Below are positions 43,567-52,749 of a stretch of DNA of 64,000 nucleotides, in pieces; position 1 is the stretch's first letter, and each line of letters opens with the position of its first letter. Location: the NCBI RefSeq assembly GCF_008086045.1, contig NZ_VSEY01000033.1:62001-126000 (forward strand), given 5' to 3'. Both the position numbers and the translations under genes were made by a program. The stretch comes from Nonomuraea sp. PA05. Lineage in GTDB: Bacteria; Actinomycetota; Actinomycetes; Streptosporangiales; Streptosporangiaceae. The notes below the pieces were generated by a model, which worked only from the letters and a program-made list of their open reading frames with translations, did no database searches and was not told where the DNA came from.

Positions 43567-43929
43567 ATGATGGAGACCTTGCGGGACGCTGAGCGCCGGC
43601 TCCAGGCCGCGCAGCTCGCTGGAGATGTCGAGGCGCTGGATCGGCTGCTGGATGATCGGCTGATCTTCACCTTCGGGGCGAATATTGCGACCAAGGCGGA
43701 CGACCTGGAGCTGCACCGCACTCGGACACAGGTGATGACGAAGGTGGCCGAGGAGGAGCTGACGGTGCTCGCCGATGGGCGCACTGGGGTGACGTGGTTC
43801 CTCGGCACCGTCGAAGGGACTGTCTCCGGTGCGCCGTTCGCGGCCAGGATGCGCTACACCCGTACGTGGCTGTACGACGAGACGCACGGCTGGCGAATCA
43901 TCGCCGTGCACGCCGGCACGACCGATTGA
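43567..43929 (+). CDS. NTF2/SnoaL-like (DUF4440-type) protein
   Basis: This 120-residue protein has the ketosteroid-isomerase-like pattern: an N-terminal helix (ETLRDAERRLQAAQLAGDVE), LDRLLDDRLIFTF, and beta strands ending YTRTWLYDETHGWRIIAVHA. Many proteins of this fold bind small hydrophobic ligands or act as polyketide cyclases. The specific role is unknown. ATG 43567 (or 43570) follows a GGGAGG site. GTG 43558 is possible. Confidence 0.75.
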   Translation: MMETLRDAERRLQAAQLAGDVEALDRLLDDRLIFTFGANIATKADDLELHRTRTQVMTKVAEEELTVLADGRTGVTWFLGTVEGTVSGAPFAARMRYTRTWLYDETHGWRIIAVHAGTTD

Positions 43930-44115
43930 CATGGCCGACACGTTGTCCGGCGACCGGCCAGCTGGATGGTCGCCGGCGGCGATCGCGTAGAGCTGCGCCA
44001 GCGTGAGCACGTCGAACAGCGTGGCGATCGGGATGGAGGCCAGGGGCACTGCGCGCGGCACGTCGCTGAGCAGGCCGAGCTGGTCGTTCCCCAGAACCTC
44101 GCCCAGGCCCGAGGC
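43930..44115 (-). pseudogene. Relic reading frame between the NTF2-like gene and the response regulator
   Basis: The minus strand reads EVLGNDQLGLLSDVPRAVPL, then ASIPIATLFDVLTLAQLYAI and AAGDHPAGRSPD with strong third-position GC, which is coding-like. It runs on into the oppositely oriented NTF2-like gene, so it has lost its true end, and no start is visible. The AQLYA...GDHPAGRSPD pattern recalls the tail of SIS-type sugar isomerases, but weakly. The plus strand of this stretch also carries the promoter of the two-component genes. Confidence 0.35.
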
Positions 44116-44180
44116 GCGACGTCTCGTTCAGCGCGGTCGGGGATCACTTCGAGGGTGCTCACTTCTACCGCCTGGCGCAC

Positions 44181-44200
44181 CATATGTGGCTCATATGTGG
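44181..44200 (+). promoter_or_regulatory. Direct-repeat operator before the response regulator gene
   Basis: CATATGTGG occurs twice (44181-44189 and 44192-44200), with an 11-base period. OmpR-family regulators bind tandem repeats of this spacing. It ends 19 bases before the response regulator's ATG, and GATACT at 44207-44212 could be a -10 box for an almost leaderless transcript. Autoregulation is inferred. Confidence 0.55.
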
Positions 44201-44219
44201 ACGTTGCGATACTGCCCGG

Positions 44220-44876
44220 ATGCGTGTGCTCCTGGTCGAAGACGAGCAGCCCCTCGCCGGATACATCCAGGCGGGGCTGCGTAAGCACGGGTTCACCGTG
44301 GACGTGGCCCTGGACGGCCGGAGCGCGCTGGACAAGTGCGAGCTGACCCCGTACGAGGTGGTGGTCCTGGACCGGGATCTGCCGCTCGTGCACGGCGATC
44401 AGGTGTGCCGCGCGCTCGTGCAGCGGGGTGAGTCGCGGGTGCTGATGCTGACCGCCTCCGACGCGGTGGAGGATCGGGTGGGCGGGCTGATGCTGGGCGC
44501 GGATGACTATCTGGGCAAGCCGTTCGCGTTCTCCGAACTGGTGGCGCGGGTGCACGCGCTGGTGCGGCGCAGCGCGCCGGCTCGCCCGCCGGTGCTGCGG
44601 GCCGGTGGCGTGGTGCTGGATCCGGCCCGGCGCAGCGCCGAGCGGGACGGGCGGTTGCTGCGGCTGACGCCGAAGGAGTTCGGGGTGCTGGAGCGGCTGC
44701 TGGCCGCCGGTGGGGACGTGGTCAGCGCGGAGAGGCTGCTGGAGAAGGTGTGGGACGAGCACGCCGACCCGTTCACCAACGCGGTCCGGATCACGGTGGG
44801 GACGCTGCGCCGCAAGCTCGGCGACCCGCCGCTGATCGAGACCGTCATCGGCGCCGGCTATCGGATCGGCGGCTGA
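44220..44876 (+). CDS. OmpR/PhoB-family response regulator
   Basis: This 218-residue regulator has a receiver domain (acidic pocket VEDEQ, phospho-acceptor VVLDRDLP at D51, Lys in YLGKPFAF near 100) and a winged-helix output domain (LRLTPKEFGVLERLLAAGGD and TNAVRITVGTLRRKLGD). The start ATG 44220 matches the domain start MRVLLVEDE. The histidine kinase follows three bases after its stop, forming a two-component pair. Confidence 0.93.
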   Translation: MRVLLVEDEQPLAGYIQAGLRKHGFTVDVALDGRSALDKCELTPYEVVVLDRDLPLVHGDQVCRALVQRGESRVLMLTASDAVEDRVGGLMLGADDYLGKPFAFSELVARVHALVRRSAPARPPVLRAGGVVLDPARRSAERDGRLLRLTPKEFGVLERLLAAGGDVVSAERLLEKVWDEHADPFTNAVRITVGTLRRKLGDPPLIETVIGAGYRIGG

Positions 44877-44879
44877 CGG

Positions 44880-46229
44880 GTGCTCCGGCTGAGGATGGTC
44901 CCGCTGAGAGCGGTCCGGTTGAGGGCAGTCCGGCTGACGGCCCGGGTCCGGCTCGCGCTGCTGCAGACCGGCCTCGTGCTGGCCGCCGGGGCCGCGCTGA
45001 GCGGCCTGACCTACCTGCTGATGAAGCGGCGCCCCGCGCTCGTCACCCACCTGGACCCGGACGGTCCCGACCCGCAGGGCACCCTCCAGCTGCTGCCGCG
45101 GCCGCAGGACCTGCGCGAGCTCGCCGACCAGGTCCAGGCCGACACCCTGTCCGCGCTGCTGCCCCAGGCCGGGCTGGCACTCGCCGTGGTGACCGTCCTG
45201 GCCGCCGTGCTGGCCTGGCTGGTGGCCGGCCGGGTGCTGCGCCCGATCCGCGCGATCTCCTCGGCCGCCCGGCGGCTGTCGGCCGAGAACCTCACCGAAC
45301 GCGTCCCGGTCACCGCCCCCGCCGACGAGCTGTCGGCGCTGGCCGGCACGGTCAACGACATGCTGGACCGCATCCAGCACGGCATCGCCGAACGCGACCG
45401 CATCCTGGACAGCCAGCGGCTGTTCACCGCCAACGCCGCCCACGAGCTGCGTACGCCGCTGACCACCGCCCGCACGGCGATCGACGTCACCCTGGACGAC
45501 CACCCCAGCCAGGACGAGCTGCTCACCATGGCCGGCGACGTGCGCGACGCCGTCGTCCACATGCAGCGCGTCCTGGACGGGCTGCTGCTGCTGGCCCGCA
45601 GCCAGGCAGGACCCGGCGCACACGAGGGGGCTGACCTGGCCGTCCTCGCGGACGCCGCCCTCGACGCCGCCGCCGCACGGGCGGAAACCGCCGGTGTGGC
45701 CATCCGCTCGCGGCTGCGGCCCGCACCGGTCACCGGTGAGCCCGTCCTGCTGGAACGCATGATCGGCAACCTGGTCGACAACGCCATCCGCTACAACCAC
45801 GCCGGCGGGCACCTGACCTTCGACACCGGTGCGGCGGAGGGGCGCGTCGTGCTGCGGATCTCCAACACCGGTGCCCAGCTCGTGCCCGAGGAGGCGCAGA
45901 CGCTGCTGGAACCGTTCGTGCGAGGGCAGGGCGCCCGCGTCCGCACCGACGGCCTGGGGCTGGGGCTGTCCATCGTGCGTGCGGTCACCCTCGCCCACCA
46001 GGGACGCATCTCGGTCACCGCGCGCACCACGGGCGGCCTCGACGTCACCGTCGATCTCCCGCAGAGATCATCGCCCGGTGGGACAGGTCACCGGGACGAG
46101 CACGGACATGAACGCGGGCCCGCGGGGGGCGGGAGCCGCACCGCGCTGTCGGCACAGGCGAAGTCGCCAGGATTGTTCGAAGCGGCAGGACCACGCCGTC
46201 CACGGCGGCGTCACCCCGCAGACACATGA
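44880..46229 (+). CDS. Membrane sensor histidine kinase
   Basis: This 449-residue kinase has two membrane helices (about 27-46 and 96-116) bounding a short 50-residue sensor loop. HAMP-like (RVLRPIRAISSAARRLSAEN), dimerisation with phospho-His in ANAAHELRTPLT (H188), and ATPase motifs NLVDNAIRYNH and DGLGLGLSIV follow. It partners the response regulator upstream. The last 45 or so residues beyond the ATPase domain are low-complexity and basic. The small sensor loop suggests detection at the membrane, as with antibiotic or envelope stress. Confidence 0.9.
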   Translation: MLRLRMVPLRAVRLRAVRLTARVRLALLQTGLVLAAGAALSGLTYLLMKRRPALVTHLDPDGPDPQGTLQLLPRPQDLRELADQVQADTLSALLPQAGLALAVVTVLAAVLAWLVAGRVLRPIRAISSAARRLSAENLTERVPVTAPADELSALAGTVNDMLDRIQHGIAERDRILDSQRLFTANAAHELRTPLTTARTAIDVTLDDHPSQDELLTMAGDVRDAVVHMQRVLDGLLLLARSQAGPGAHEGADLAVLADAALDAAAARAETAGVAIRSRLRPAPVTGEPVLLERMIGNLVDNAIRYNHAGGHLTFDTGAAEGRVVLRISNTGAQLVPEEAQTLLEPFVRGQGARVRTDGLGLGLSIVRAVTLAHQGRISVTARTTGGLDVTVDLPQRSSPGGTGHRDEHGHERGPAGGGSRTALSAQAKSPGLFEAAGPRRPRRRHPADT

Positions 46230-46438
46230 GCGCGCGCGAACAGGCTGCTGGGCGGCCGTCCCTGTTGTTCCCCGGAAGGGAGCGCTGCCCGGGGCGCCGG
46301 GCTGACGAGCCGGTCGGCGGTGTGCGCACACGAGCTTGAGGGTTCCGCGGGCGCATGTACGAGCGGGTTGTCCTGCTGTGAACTTTGTTCGGATGGCGTG
46401 CATCGAATGACCCGTGGTTCCGATTGATGGGGTGATGC

Positions 46439-49400
46439 ATGGCGACGGCACTGCTGGACGGTGATCCGCAGCGGCTGGGGCCGTACTGGCTGGCGGGGCG
46501 GCTGGGCGCGGGCGGTCAGGGTGTGGTCTACGAGGCCTACACCGAGGACGCCCGCCGCGTAGCGATCAAGGTCCTGCACAGCGATCAGGCCGCCCAGCTG
46601 GGCAGGGAGGCGACGGCCGCGCAGCGGGTGGCCTCGTTCTGCACCGCCAGAGTGCTCGACGCGCAGTTGGAGGGGTCCCGCCCGTACATCGTCAGCGAGT
46701 ACGTCGAAGGGCCGAGCCTGCGCCAGGTCGTGGCCGGTGGCCGCCGGTTCGCGGGCGGCGACCTGCACCGGCTGGCCACCGCCATCGCCACCGCCCTGAC
46801 CGCCGTCCACGACGCCGGGGTGATCCACCGCGACCTCAAACCGGACAACGTGCTGCTCGGGCCGGACGGCCCCCGGGTGATCGACTTCGGCATCTCCCGG
46901 ACGGCGGAGATGTCGCTCACCGAAACCGGGCTGGTGTCGGGCACGCCCACGTACATGGCGCCGGAGGTGTTCACCGGGCAGCGGGCGGGCGCGCCGGCGG
47001 ACGTGTTCGCCTGGGGCGGCATCATCATGTTCGCGGCCACCGGCGCCGACTTCTTCCAGGCCGAGAGCCTGGGCGGGGTCATGCATCGCGTGTTGTCGGC
47101 CAGCCCCGACTTCGGCGTGCTGCCGCCGTCGCTGCAGCCGCTGGTGGCCGCCGCGCTGGCCAAGGATCCGCTCGACCGGCCGGCTTCCCGCGAGCTGCTG
47201 CTCGCCCTGGTCAGCGGCGGCGGGCGGCTGGACACCGCCACGTTGCTCGCCGAGGGCGGCCGCGAGGCCACCGGGATCGCCGTGCCCGCCGCCGATCCCG
47301 CGCTGGGCGCGCTGGCGGAGGAGGCGTACGCGATGCTCGGGCCGGCCGAGCGGGAGCTGGCCGCCGAGGTGTTCCTGCGGCTGGTCACCGTGGACGAGCG
47401 GGGCGAGTTGATCGGACGGCGGGCGGGCCGGGACGAGCTGCTGCAGGGAAGAACGCAGCCCGATGCGGCGGCGATCCGCCGGATCCTGGAGGTGTTCGGC
47501 TACCTCCTGACCGGTGAGGGTGATGAGATCCGGCTGGCCAGACCCGCGCTGGCGCGCGCCTGGCCCCGGTACCGGCGCTGGATCGACGGCAACCGCGACG
47601 GGCTGGCGGTGCACCGGGAGATCCTCACGGCGGCGCGCCGGTGGGAGGCGGCCGGTCGGCGCGACGGCGACCTGTTCCGTGGCAGCAGTCTGGAGGGCGC
47701 CCTGCGATGGGCGGCGAACGCGCGGCGCAACATCACGCTGGCCCCGGTGGAGCAGAGTTTTCTGCAGGCGAGCGCGGATCTGGCCAGGCGCGGCGCCAAG
47801 CGGGCCCGGCTGGTGTCGCTCAGCCTCGGCGGACTGCTGGTGATCTCGCTGGTGGCCGGCGGGCTGGCCGTGCAGCAGGGCGCGGTCGCCGATCGGCGCG
47901 CCGAGGAGGTCACCGCGGCGCTGCGCAGGTCGGAGGCGACCCGGCTGGCCGGGCTCGCCCAGCAGACCCGCCTCACCGATCCGATGCTGGCGATGAGGCT
48001 GAGCGTGGCGGCGTGGAGCCTGGACCGCACGCCGCAAACCAGGGCGGCGCTGACGACGGCGCTCGCCGGTCGCGAGGCGGCGACGTTCACCGACCGGATG
48101 AGCGCCGGCGACACGCTCCGTGCTCTCGGCGCCGACGGGCGTCGCCTGGCCGGCGTCAGCCAGGACGCCGCGCAGGTGTGGGACGTGCGTACCGGCAAGC
48201 GGACCGGCCGGATCGCGCGGCTCGGGCTGGCAGCGGACCGGGTGGCCGCGGTGGCGCCGGCGCCCTCGGGCCGCATGCTCGCCGTCCTGACGGACAAGCG
48301 GGTCCGGGCCTGGGACCTGGCCAGCGGGAAGGCCATCGGCACCTGGACCTTCGATCGCCCGCTCGACCTCGTCAACGGCTGGGCGGACATCGTCCATGTG
48401 GACGACCGGACGGTGACCTTCCAGGCGTCCGGCAAGAAGCAGCAGTGGAACCCGAGGACCGGCGAGCACACCCGGCTCTCCGTAGCCGGAACGGTGGCGA
48501 GCGCGGACGGTGCCTGGCTGGCGACCCCGCAGGAGAAGTCGGTTCGGTTGACCAACGCCGGGGACACGTCCGTCGTGGACATCGGCGTCCAGGACGGTGC
48601 CGGCTCCCAGGGAACCTGGAACGGCGGCGCGGTGACGGTCAGCGGCGACGGGAAACTGCTCGCCTCCGTCACCGGCACCGAGGTCCAGTTCTGGCGGATG
48701 GCCGACGCCCAGCTCCTCACCACGGCGCCGCTGCTGGGCAGCACGAACACCGACGGCGAGCGGCCCCAAGGGGCTTTCGACGGCCGGACGTTCCGCTACC
48801 TGCTGGAGGACCGGGTCTTCTCCGTCGATGTCTCCGACCTCTCCGCCGCCCCCGCGTCCGCCTCGATCGGCCTCGGCAGGCTGGCCCCGGGCGGGCAGGT
48901 CGCGGTGATCCAGACCGGCGACCGGCCCCGGCTGCGCGACGTGCGCAGCGGCAGGACCGCGGGCGCGCTGCCCGCGATGGAGGAGGCGTACTTCACCGAG
49001 GACGGGCGGCTGCTGGCCGCGGTGGACCAGGGCACGGTGAAGATCTTGAACGTCGCCTCGCGGGCCGTTCTGGGCGAGATCGTCCCTGGCCAGGGACAGC
49101 CGGAGATCAGCGTGGTGCGCTTCAGCCCTGACGGCAGCCGACTCGCGCTCGTCCTGCGCGGCTCGGACGAGGGACGTGGTGACACCGTTCAGACATGGGA
49201 CTGGAAGGCCGGGCGGAGGCTCTGGAACGCGGCGCTGCCCGAGACGAACGACGTGGCCTTCTCTCCCGACGGCAGCCGGCTGGCCGTCGCCGGAGCCGGC
49301 CAGCGGCTGCTCGACGCCGCCACCGGCCGGCCCGTGACCGGGCCCTTCGGCTCCGGTGGCAGGGACACCGCCGGCATCCGGATCTTCTTCGTCCACCGGG

Positions 49401-49837
49401 GGGACCGGGTGGTGGTCCTGGACTCCCGAGGCCGCCTGACGTTGTGGAACACCTTGGGCCATCGTCAGGGGCCGGTCGTCCGCGACGACTCCGACCAGCT
49501 GTCGGTCGCCGCCTACTCCCCTCGTGACGACATCGTCGCGGTCGGCGCGACGGACGGCAGAGTCCGGCTGTTCGACCCGGTCACCGGAACGAGCCTCGGC
49601 ACGCTGCGTGACTCGGGAGGAGGGCAGGACCCGGAGACGGGGCAGCTCCAGTCGATCGCCTTCACCGCCGACGGCGCCGGCGTCGTCACCCTCGATCTGA
49701 ACGGGAAGGTGCACACGCACGTCATCGGACCTGCCGGCGTCGTCCAGGCGATCTGCCGGCGGGCGGGTGGCTCTCTCACCGGCGCTGAATGGCGGGCCTA
49801 CATCCCTGGGCTCGCATACCGCGAAAGCTGCCGCTGA
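46439..49837 (+). CDS. Transmembrane Ser/Thr protein kinase with WD40-like repeats
   Basis: This 1132-residue protein has an N-terminal Hanks-type kinase (GRLGAGGQGVVYEAY; VAIKVLH; IHRDLKPDN with Asp about 132; VIDFGIS). A helical arm at about 285-440 (RPALARAWPRYRRWIDGNRD) matches the segment that follows the NTPase in nSTAND1-WD40 proteins. One membrane helix lies near 456-476 (LVSLSLGGLLVISLVAGG). WD40-like repeats to the end carry words such as FSPDGSRLALV, FSPDGSRLAVAG and TADGAGVVTLD. So the arm and propeller are kept but the NTPase is replaced by a kinase. It probably phosphorylates cytoplasmic targets on sensing through the propeller. Confidence 0.85.
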   Translation: MATALLDGDPQRLGPYWLAGRLGAGGQGVVYEAYTEDARRVAIKVLHSDQAAQLGREATAAQRVASFCTARVLDAQLEGSRPYIVSEYVEGPSLRQVVAGGRRFAGGDLHRLATAIATALTAVHDAGVIHRDLKPDNVLLGPDGPRVIDFGISRTAEMSLTETGLVSGTPTYMAPEVFTGQRAGAPADVFAWGGIIMFAATGADFFQAESLGGVMHRVLSASPDFGVLPPSLQPLVAAALAKDPLDRPASRELLLALVSGGGRLDTATLLAEGGREATGIAVPAADPALGALAEEAYAMLGPAERELAAEVFLRLVTVDERGELIGRRAGRDELLQGRTQPDAAAIRRILEVFGYLLTGEGDEIRLARPALARAWPRYRRWIDGNRDGLAVHREILTAARRWEAAGRRDGDLFRGSSLEGALRWAANARRNITLAPVEQSFLQASADLARRGAKRARLVSLSLGGLLVISLVAGGLAVQQGAVADRRAEEVTAALRRSEATRLAGLAQQTRLTDPMLAMRLSVAAWSLDRTPQTRAALTTALAGREAATFTDRMSAGDTLRALGADGRRLAGVSQDAAQVWDVRTGKRTGRIARLGLAADRVAAVAPAPSGRMLAVLTDKRVRAWDLASGKAIGTWTFDRPLDLVNGWADIVHVDDRTVTFQASGKKQQWNPRTGEHTRLSVAGTVASADGAWLATPQEKSVRLTNAGDTSVVDIGVQDGAGSQGTWNGGAVTVSGDGKLLASVTGTEVQFWRMADAQLLTTAPLLGSTNTDGERPQGAFDGRTFRYLLEDRVFSVDVSDLSAAPASASIGLGRLAPGGQVAVIQTGDRPRLRDVRSGRTAGALPAMEEAYFTEDGRLLAAVDQGTVKILNVASRAVLGEIVPGQGQPEISVVRFSPDGSRLALVLRGSDEGRGDTVQTWDWKAGRRLWNAALPETNDVAFSPDGSRLAVAGAGQRLLDAATGRPVTGPFGSGGRDTAGIRIFFVHRGDRVVVLDSRGRLTLWNTLGHRQGPVVRDDSDQLSVAAYSPRDDIVAVGATDGRVRLFDPVTGTSLGTLRDSGGGQDPETGQLQSIAFTADGAGVVTLDLNGKVHTHVIGPAGVVQAICRRAGGSLTGAEWRAYIPGLAYRESCR

Positions 49838-49901
49838 GCAGGAGCGGCGTCTGCTTCGAGAGTCCCGCGCGAGCGCGGCGCTGGTAGTGGCGTGCCGCGC
49901 A

Positions 49902-51431
49902 TCAGGGTGTCGGCACCTCGGCGCCGGGGCAGCCCCGGTCGATGCGGCCGGTGGTGAAGTAGGTGACCACGTCGGCGGCGCATGCGCGCAGCGCCGAGGA
50001 GTGCGCGTCGTCGTCGATGGTGTAGATCTTGCCGCCGATCTCGGCCTGCATCCGCGCGGCGTACTCGTAAGGGGACATGAACTCGTACCGGTGCGCGGCC
50101 AGGACCAGCGAACCGTCGCCGCGGCGCAGCCGGGTGGTCCGGACCGGCAGCGGCCAGCCGGCACAGCCGGCGCCGAAGAAGGAGGCGCGGCCGGTGACGG
50201 GGTTGTCCTTGAGCAGTCGCTGGTAGGAGGCCCAGGCGGCGGGGAAGCTGAGCCGGCTGTGGTCCTCGTTGCACTTGACCGCGCGGTTCATCGTCATGTT
50301 GACCCATTCCGTCGCGCCGGGGACGGGTGCGGGCTGCTGGGCGCCGAAGAGTTGCTTGACGGCGGGTGGCGCGGTGGTGCCGGTCGCGTTCCGCAGTTCG
50401 GCGAGGGCCCTGCCCGCCTGCGGCCACTCGCGTGAGGTCCTGGCGGCCAGGGCGGCGATCGAGCCACCGTCGATGGGCGTTCTCAGGTCGGTGAAGGTCT
50501 TGGGGCTCCGGTCGCGGTCGCGGCCCAGTTTCAGGACGGTGGCGCGGACCTGCCGCGCGGTGGTGCCCAGGCCGAAGGTCCGGTGGTGGCGGGCGAGCCA
50601 GGCGGCGAAGCGCGGGAAGTTGCGCTCGGTGGCGCGTACGCGTGCCTCCTCGTGTGCGGCGAGGCTGTCTCCGGGGGAGGCGGGGCTGTCGAGCAGAACG
50701 CGGCCGGTCCGGGCGGGGAAGAGACTGCGGTAGACCGCGCCGAGCCAGGTGCCGTAGGACACGCCGAGCAGGTTGAGCCTCGGCTCGTCCAACGCGGTTC
50801 GCACCAGGTCGAGGTCACGGGCCACGTTCACGGTGGTGAGCTGCCCGAGAAAGGCCGGGTCGGTACGCCCGCAGGCCCGGTTGCCGGCGGCCTCGGCGTC
50901 GTAGCTCCGCTTGGCGGCGGCCTTCGTCAGCGGCCCGGCGCTGCCGGCGAGTTGCCCGGAGCCCGCGCAGTCGACCTTGGTGCTGTAGTTCACTCCGCGG
51001 GGGTCGAAGCCGATGAGGTCGAACCGCTCGTTCAGCCGCGCGCTGTCGGTGTTGCTCAGCGTGACCCTGAGCGGATCCAGATATCCGGGCTGGCCGGGCC
51101 CGCCCGGCGCCACAGCGAGCGCGCCGAGCCGGTGCTCCTGGTCCGTGGCGGCCAGCCGGGTGACCGCGATGGTGATCTTCCGGCCGGCCGGGTCACTGTG
51201 GTCAAGGGGGACGCTCACCGTCCCGCACTCCAGACGCTCCCGCAGAGCACGGAACGCCGCGGTCTTCTCCTGGGGATAGCCCATGGCGGCGATCGCCGCA
51301 TCGGAGTAGGACGGGCAGGCCGTCCACTCGACGGCCGGATCGGCCTGGTCGGCGACGGCGGCGCCGGGCACGGCGGCGCTCATCAGCGCACAGCTCAGCA
51401 CGCCGAGACGGATCCTGGTCCAACGTTTCAC
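49902..51431 (-). CDS. Secreted alpha/beta-hydrolase, tripeptidyl-aminopeptidase (TAP) type
   Basis: This 509-residue secreted enzyme starts at GTG 51431 with a Sec signal (LGVLSCALMSAAVPGAAVA). The oxyanion region is APGGPGQPGY, the nucleophile elbow is GVSYGTWLG (Ser near residue 225), and the catalytic His is probably in DDDAHSSALRACAADVV near the C-terminus. Family members remove short peptides from the N-termini of extracellular proteins. A longer upstream frame lacks a ribosome site, whereas GTG 51431 has AGGAAAG. Confidence 0.85.
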   Translation of the reverse strand: MKRWTRIRLGVLSCALMSAAVPGAAVADQADPAVEWTACPSYSDAAIAAMGYPQEKTAAFRALRERLECGTVSVPLDHSDPAGRKITIAVTRLAATDQEHRLGALAVAPGGPGQPGYLDPLRVTLSNTDSARLNERFDLIGFDPRGVNYSTKVDCAGSGQLAGSAGPLTKAAAKRSYDAEAAGNRACGRTDPAFLGQLTTVNVARDLDLVRTALDEPRLNLLGVSYGTWLGAVYRSLFPARTGRVLLDSPASPGDSLAAHEEARVRATERNFPRFAAWLARHHRTFGLGTTARQVRATVLKLGRDRDRSPKTFTDLRTPIDGGSIAALAARTSREWPQAGRALAELRNATGTTAPPAVKQLFGAQQPAPVPGATEWVNMTMNRAVKCNEDHSRLSFPAAWASYQRLLKDNPVTGRASFFGAGCAGWPLPVRTTRLRRGDGSLVLAAHRYEFMSPYEYAARMQAEIGGKIYTIDDDAHSSALRACAADVVTYFTTGRIDRGCPGAEVPTP

Positions 51432-51516
51432 GACAACGGTTCTTTCCTGGCCGGGACGGATGAGAAGGTTCACCAGGCCACCAGCGGCAGGCGTGGCCGC
51501 CGGAAGGCTCTGGTCA

Positions 51517-52593
51517 TCAGCTGGGGCAGAGCACGGCTTCGGCGGCCTTGACGGCCGCGTCACCGACGGCCATCGCCTTCTCGTTATCGATCTTCAAGGT
51601 GACGGCCATGGCGAGCTGGATGCGGCCGTCGGCCGAGGAGAAGGTGGTGGAGCTGATCCCCGGCAGGCCGCCGGAGGCCGAGGAGACCGTGCCGCCGCAC
51701 AGGTTGGGGAAGGGCCGCGGCAGCTGCCGCTCCAGCTCCGCGGGCACCAGCTTGCCCTGGCTGAGCGCGCGGTAGAAGGCGCTGACGTCGTGCGCCGTGG
51801 AGATCACGGCGCCGGGGGTGACATTGAGCCGGTCGACGTCGCGTGGCCGGCCCTTGGCGTCGGGGTAGTAGCCGTGGCCGTGCGGGCCCTTGATGATGTG
51901 CTTGGAGGGCTTGGTGGCCAGGTAGGTGTGCTTCATGCCGAGCGGGGCGAACAGGCGCCGCTGGAACTCGCCGGCCAGATCGCGGCCGGTCACCCTCTCG
52001 ATGATCATTTCCAGGAGGACGTAGTTGGTGGTGGAGTAACGGTACTGCCCCGGGTCCCCCTGCCGGGGGACGGTCCGTGCGGCCTTGACCAGGTCGATCG
52101 GCTTGTGGACAGTGGTGAAGTCGAAGACGTCGAACTTCCCGCTCTCGTCGAAGTCGGGGATGCCCGAGGTGTGCCGGAGCAACTGCTGCACGGTGATCTC
52201 ATCGGCCCGATCCACGTAGTCGTGCTCGGCCATCTCCGGCAGCAGGCTGCTGAGCTTGTCATCCACCTTCAGCTTGCCTTCCCCGACCAGCTGCAGGATC
52301 ATCGTGGCCTCCATGAGCTTGGTCTGCGACGCGATCCGGTAACGCGAGTCCGAGGGGATACGCCCGCCCCTGCCGCCGAGCAGGCGCGAACCGGCCGTTC
52401 CCCGGTCCACCCGCTTGCCGTCGACGAACATCTCGCCGATGGCCCCCACCACGCCGTCGGTCTTGGCCAAGGTGGTGATCGCCTGCTGGACGTCTCCCAG
52501 CTCGGCCTGCTCGGCGGCCGCGAGTGCCGGGGCCTCGAACGACAGCACCGCGCATGCCAGCCCGGCCATGACCAGTGTTCTTCCACGCCTCAT
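51517..52593 (-). CDS. Secreted serine hydrolase, class C beta-lactamase/DD-peptidase family
   Basis: This 358-residue protein has a signal peptide (RTLVMAGLACAVLSFEAPAL, cleaved near residue 26), the catalytic SxxK as IASQTKLMEA (S89, K92), the Tyr motif YRYSTTNY, and a C-terminal CGGTVSSASGG region in place of HxG/KTG. It would act on D-Ala-D-Ala or similar amide/ester bonds outside the cell. The start ATG 52593 follows GAGAGGAT. It shares its upstream region with the divergent lipoprotein gene and the CATAT repeats at 52673. Confidence 0.87.
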   Translation of the reverse strand: MRRGRTLVMAGLACAVLSFEAPALAAAEQAELGDVQQAITTLAKTDGVVGAIGEMFVDGKRVDRGTAGSRLLGGRGGRIPSDSRYRIASQTKLMEATMILQLVGEGKLKVDDKLSSLLPEMAEHDYVDRADEITVQQLLRHTSGIPDFDESGKFDVFDFTTVHKPIDLVKAARTVPRQGDPGQYRYSTTNYVLLEMIIERVTGRDLAGEFQRRLFAPLGMKHTYLATKPSKHIIKGPHGHGYYPDAKGRPRDVDRLNVTPGAVISTAHDVSAFYRALSQGKLVPAELERQLPRPFPNLCGGTVSSASGGLPGISSTTFSSADGRIQLAMAVTLKIDNEKAMAVGDAAVKAAEAVLCPS

Positions 52594-52672
52594 CGATGTG
52601 ATCCTCTCGCTACGGAACTTCGAGGGTGACCACATCTACCGACCGGCACCTATCGACGGCCGATCGGCGGAC

Positions 52673-52704
52673 CATATCTCTTCCATATGCCGGCGTCGCC
52701 ATAT
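52673..52704. promoter_or_regulatory. CATAT direct repeats in a divergent promoter region
   Basis: CATAT occurs at 52673-52677, 52684-52688 and 52700-52704; the first two are 11 bases apart, as in the CATATGTGG repeat before the response regulator at 44181. The site lies between the divergent serine-hydrolase and lipoprotein genes. It may be a target of that regulator. This is inference from spacing and core sequence. Confidence 0.4.
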
Positions 52705-52749
52705 TGATCCCTGCTCGAACGGGCGCTCATTCGATGGAGGAGATGTCTC

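Noticed and set aside
46211..50164. A minus-strand open frame of about 1300 codons opposite the Ser/Thr kinase
   Set aside because: The kinase on the plus strand has all Hanks motifs and a membrane helix; the antisense translation is low-complexity and has no recognisable fold.
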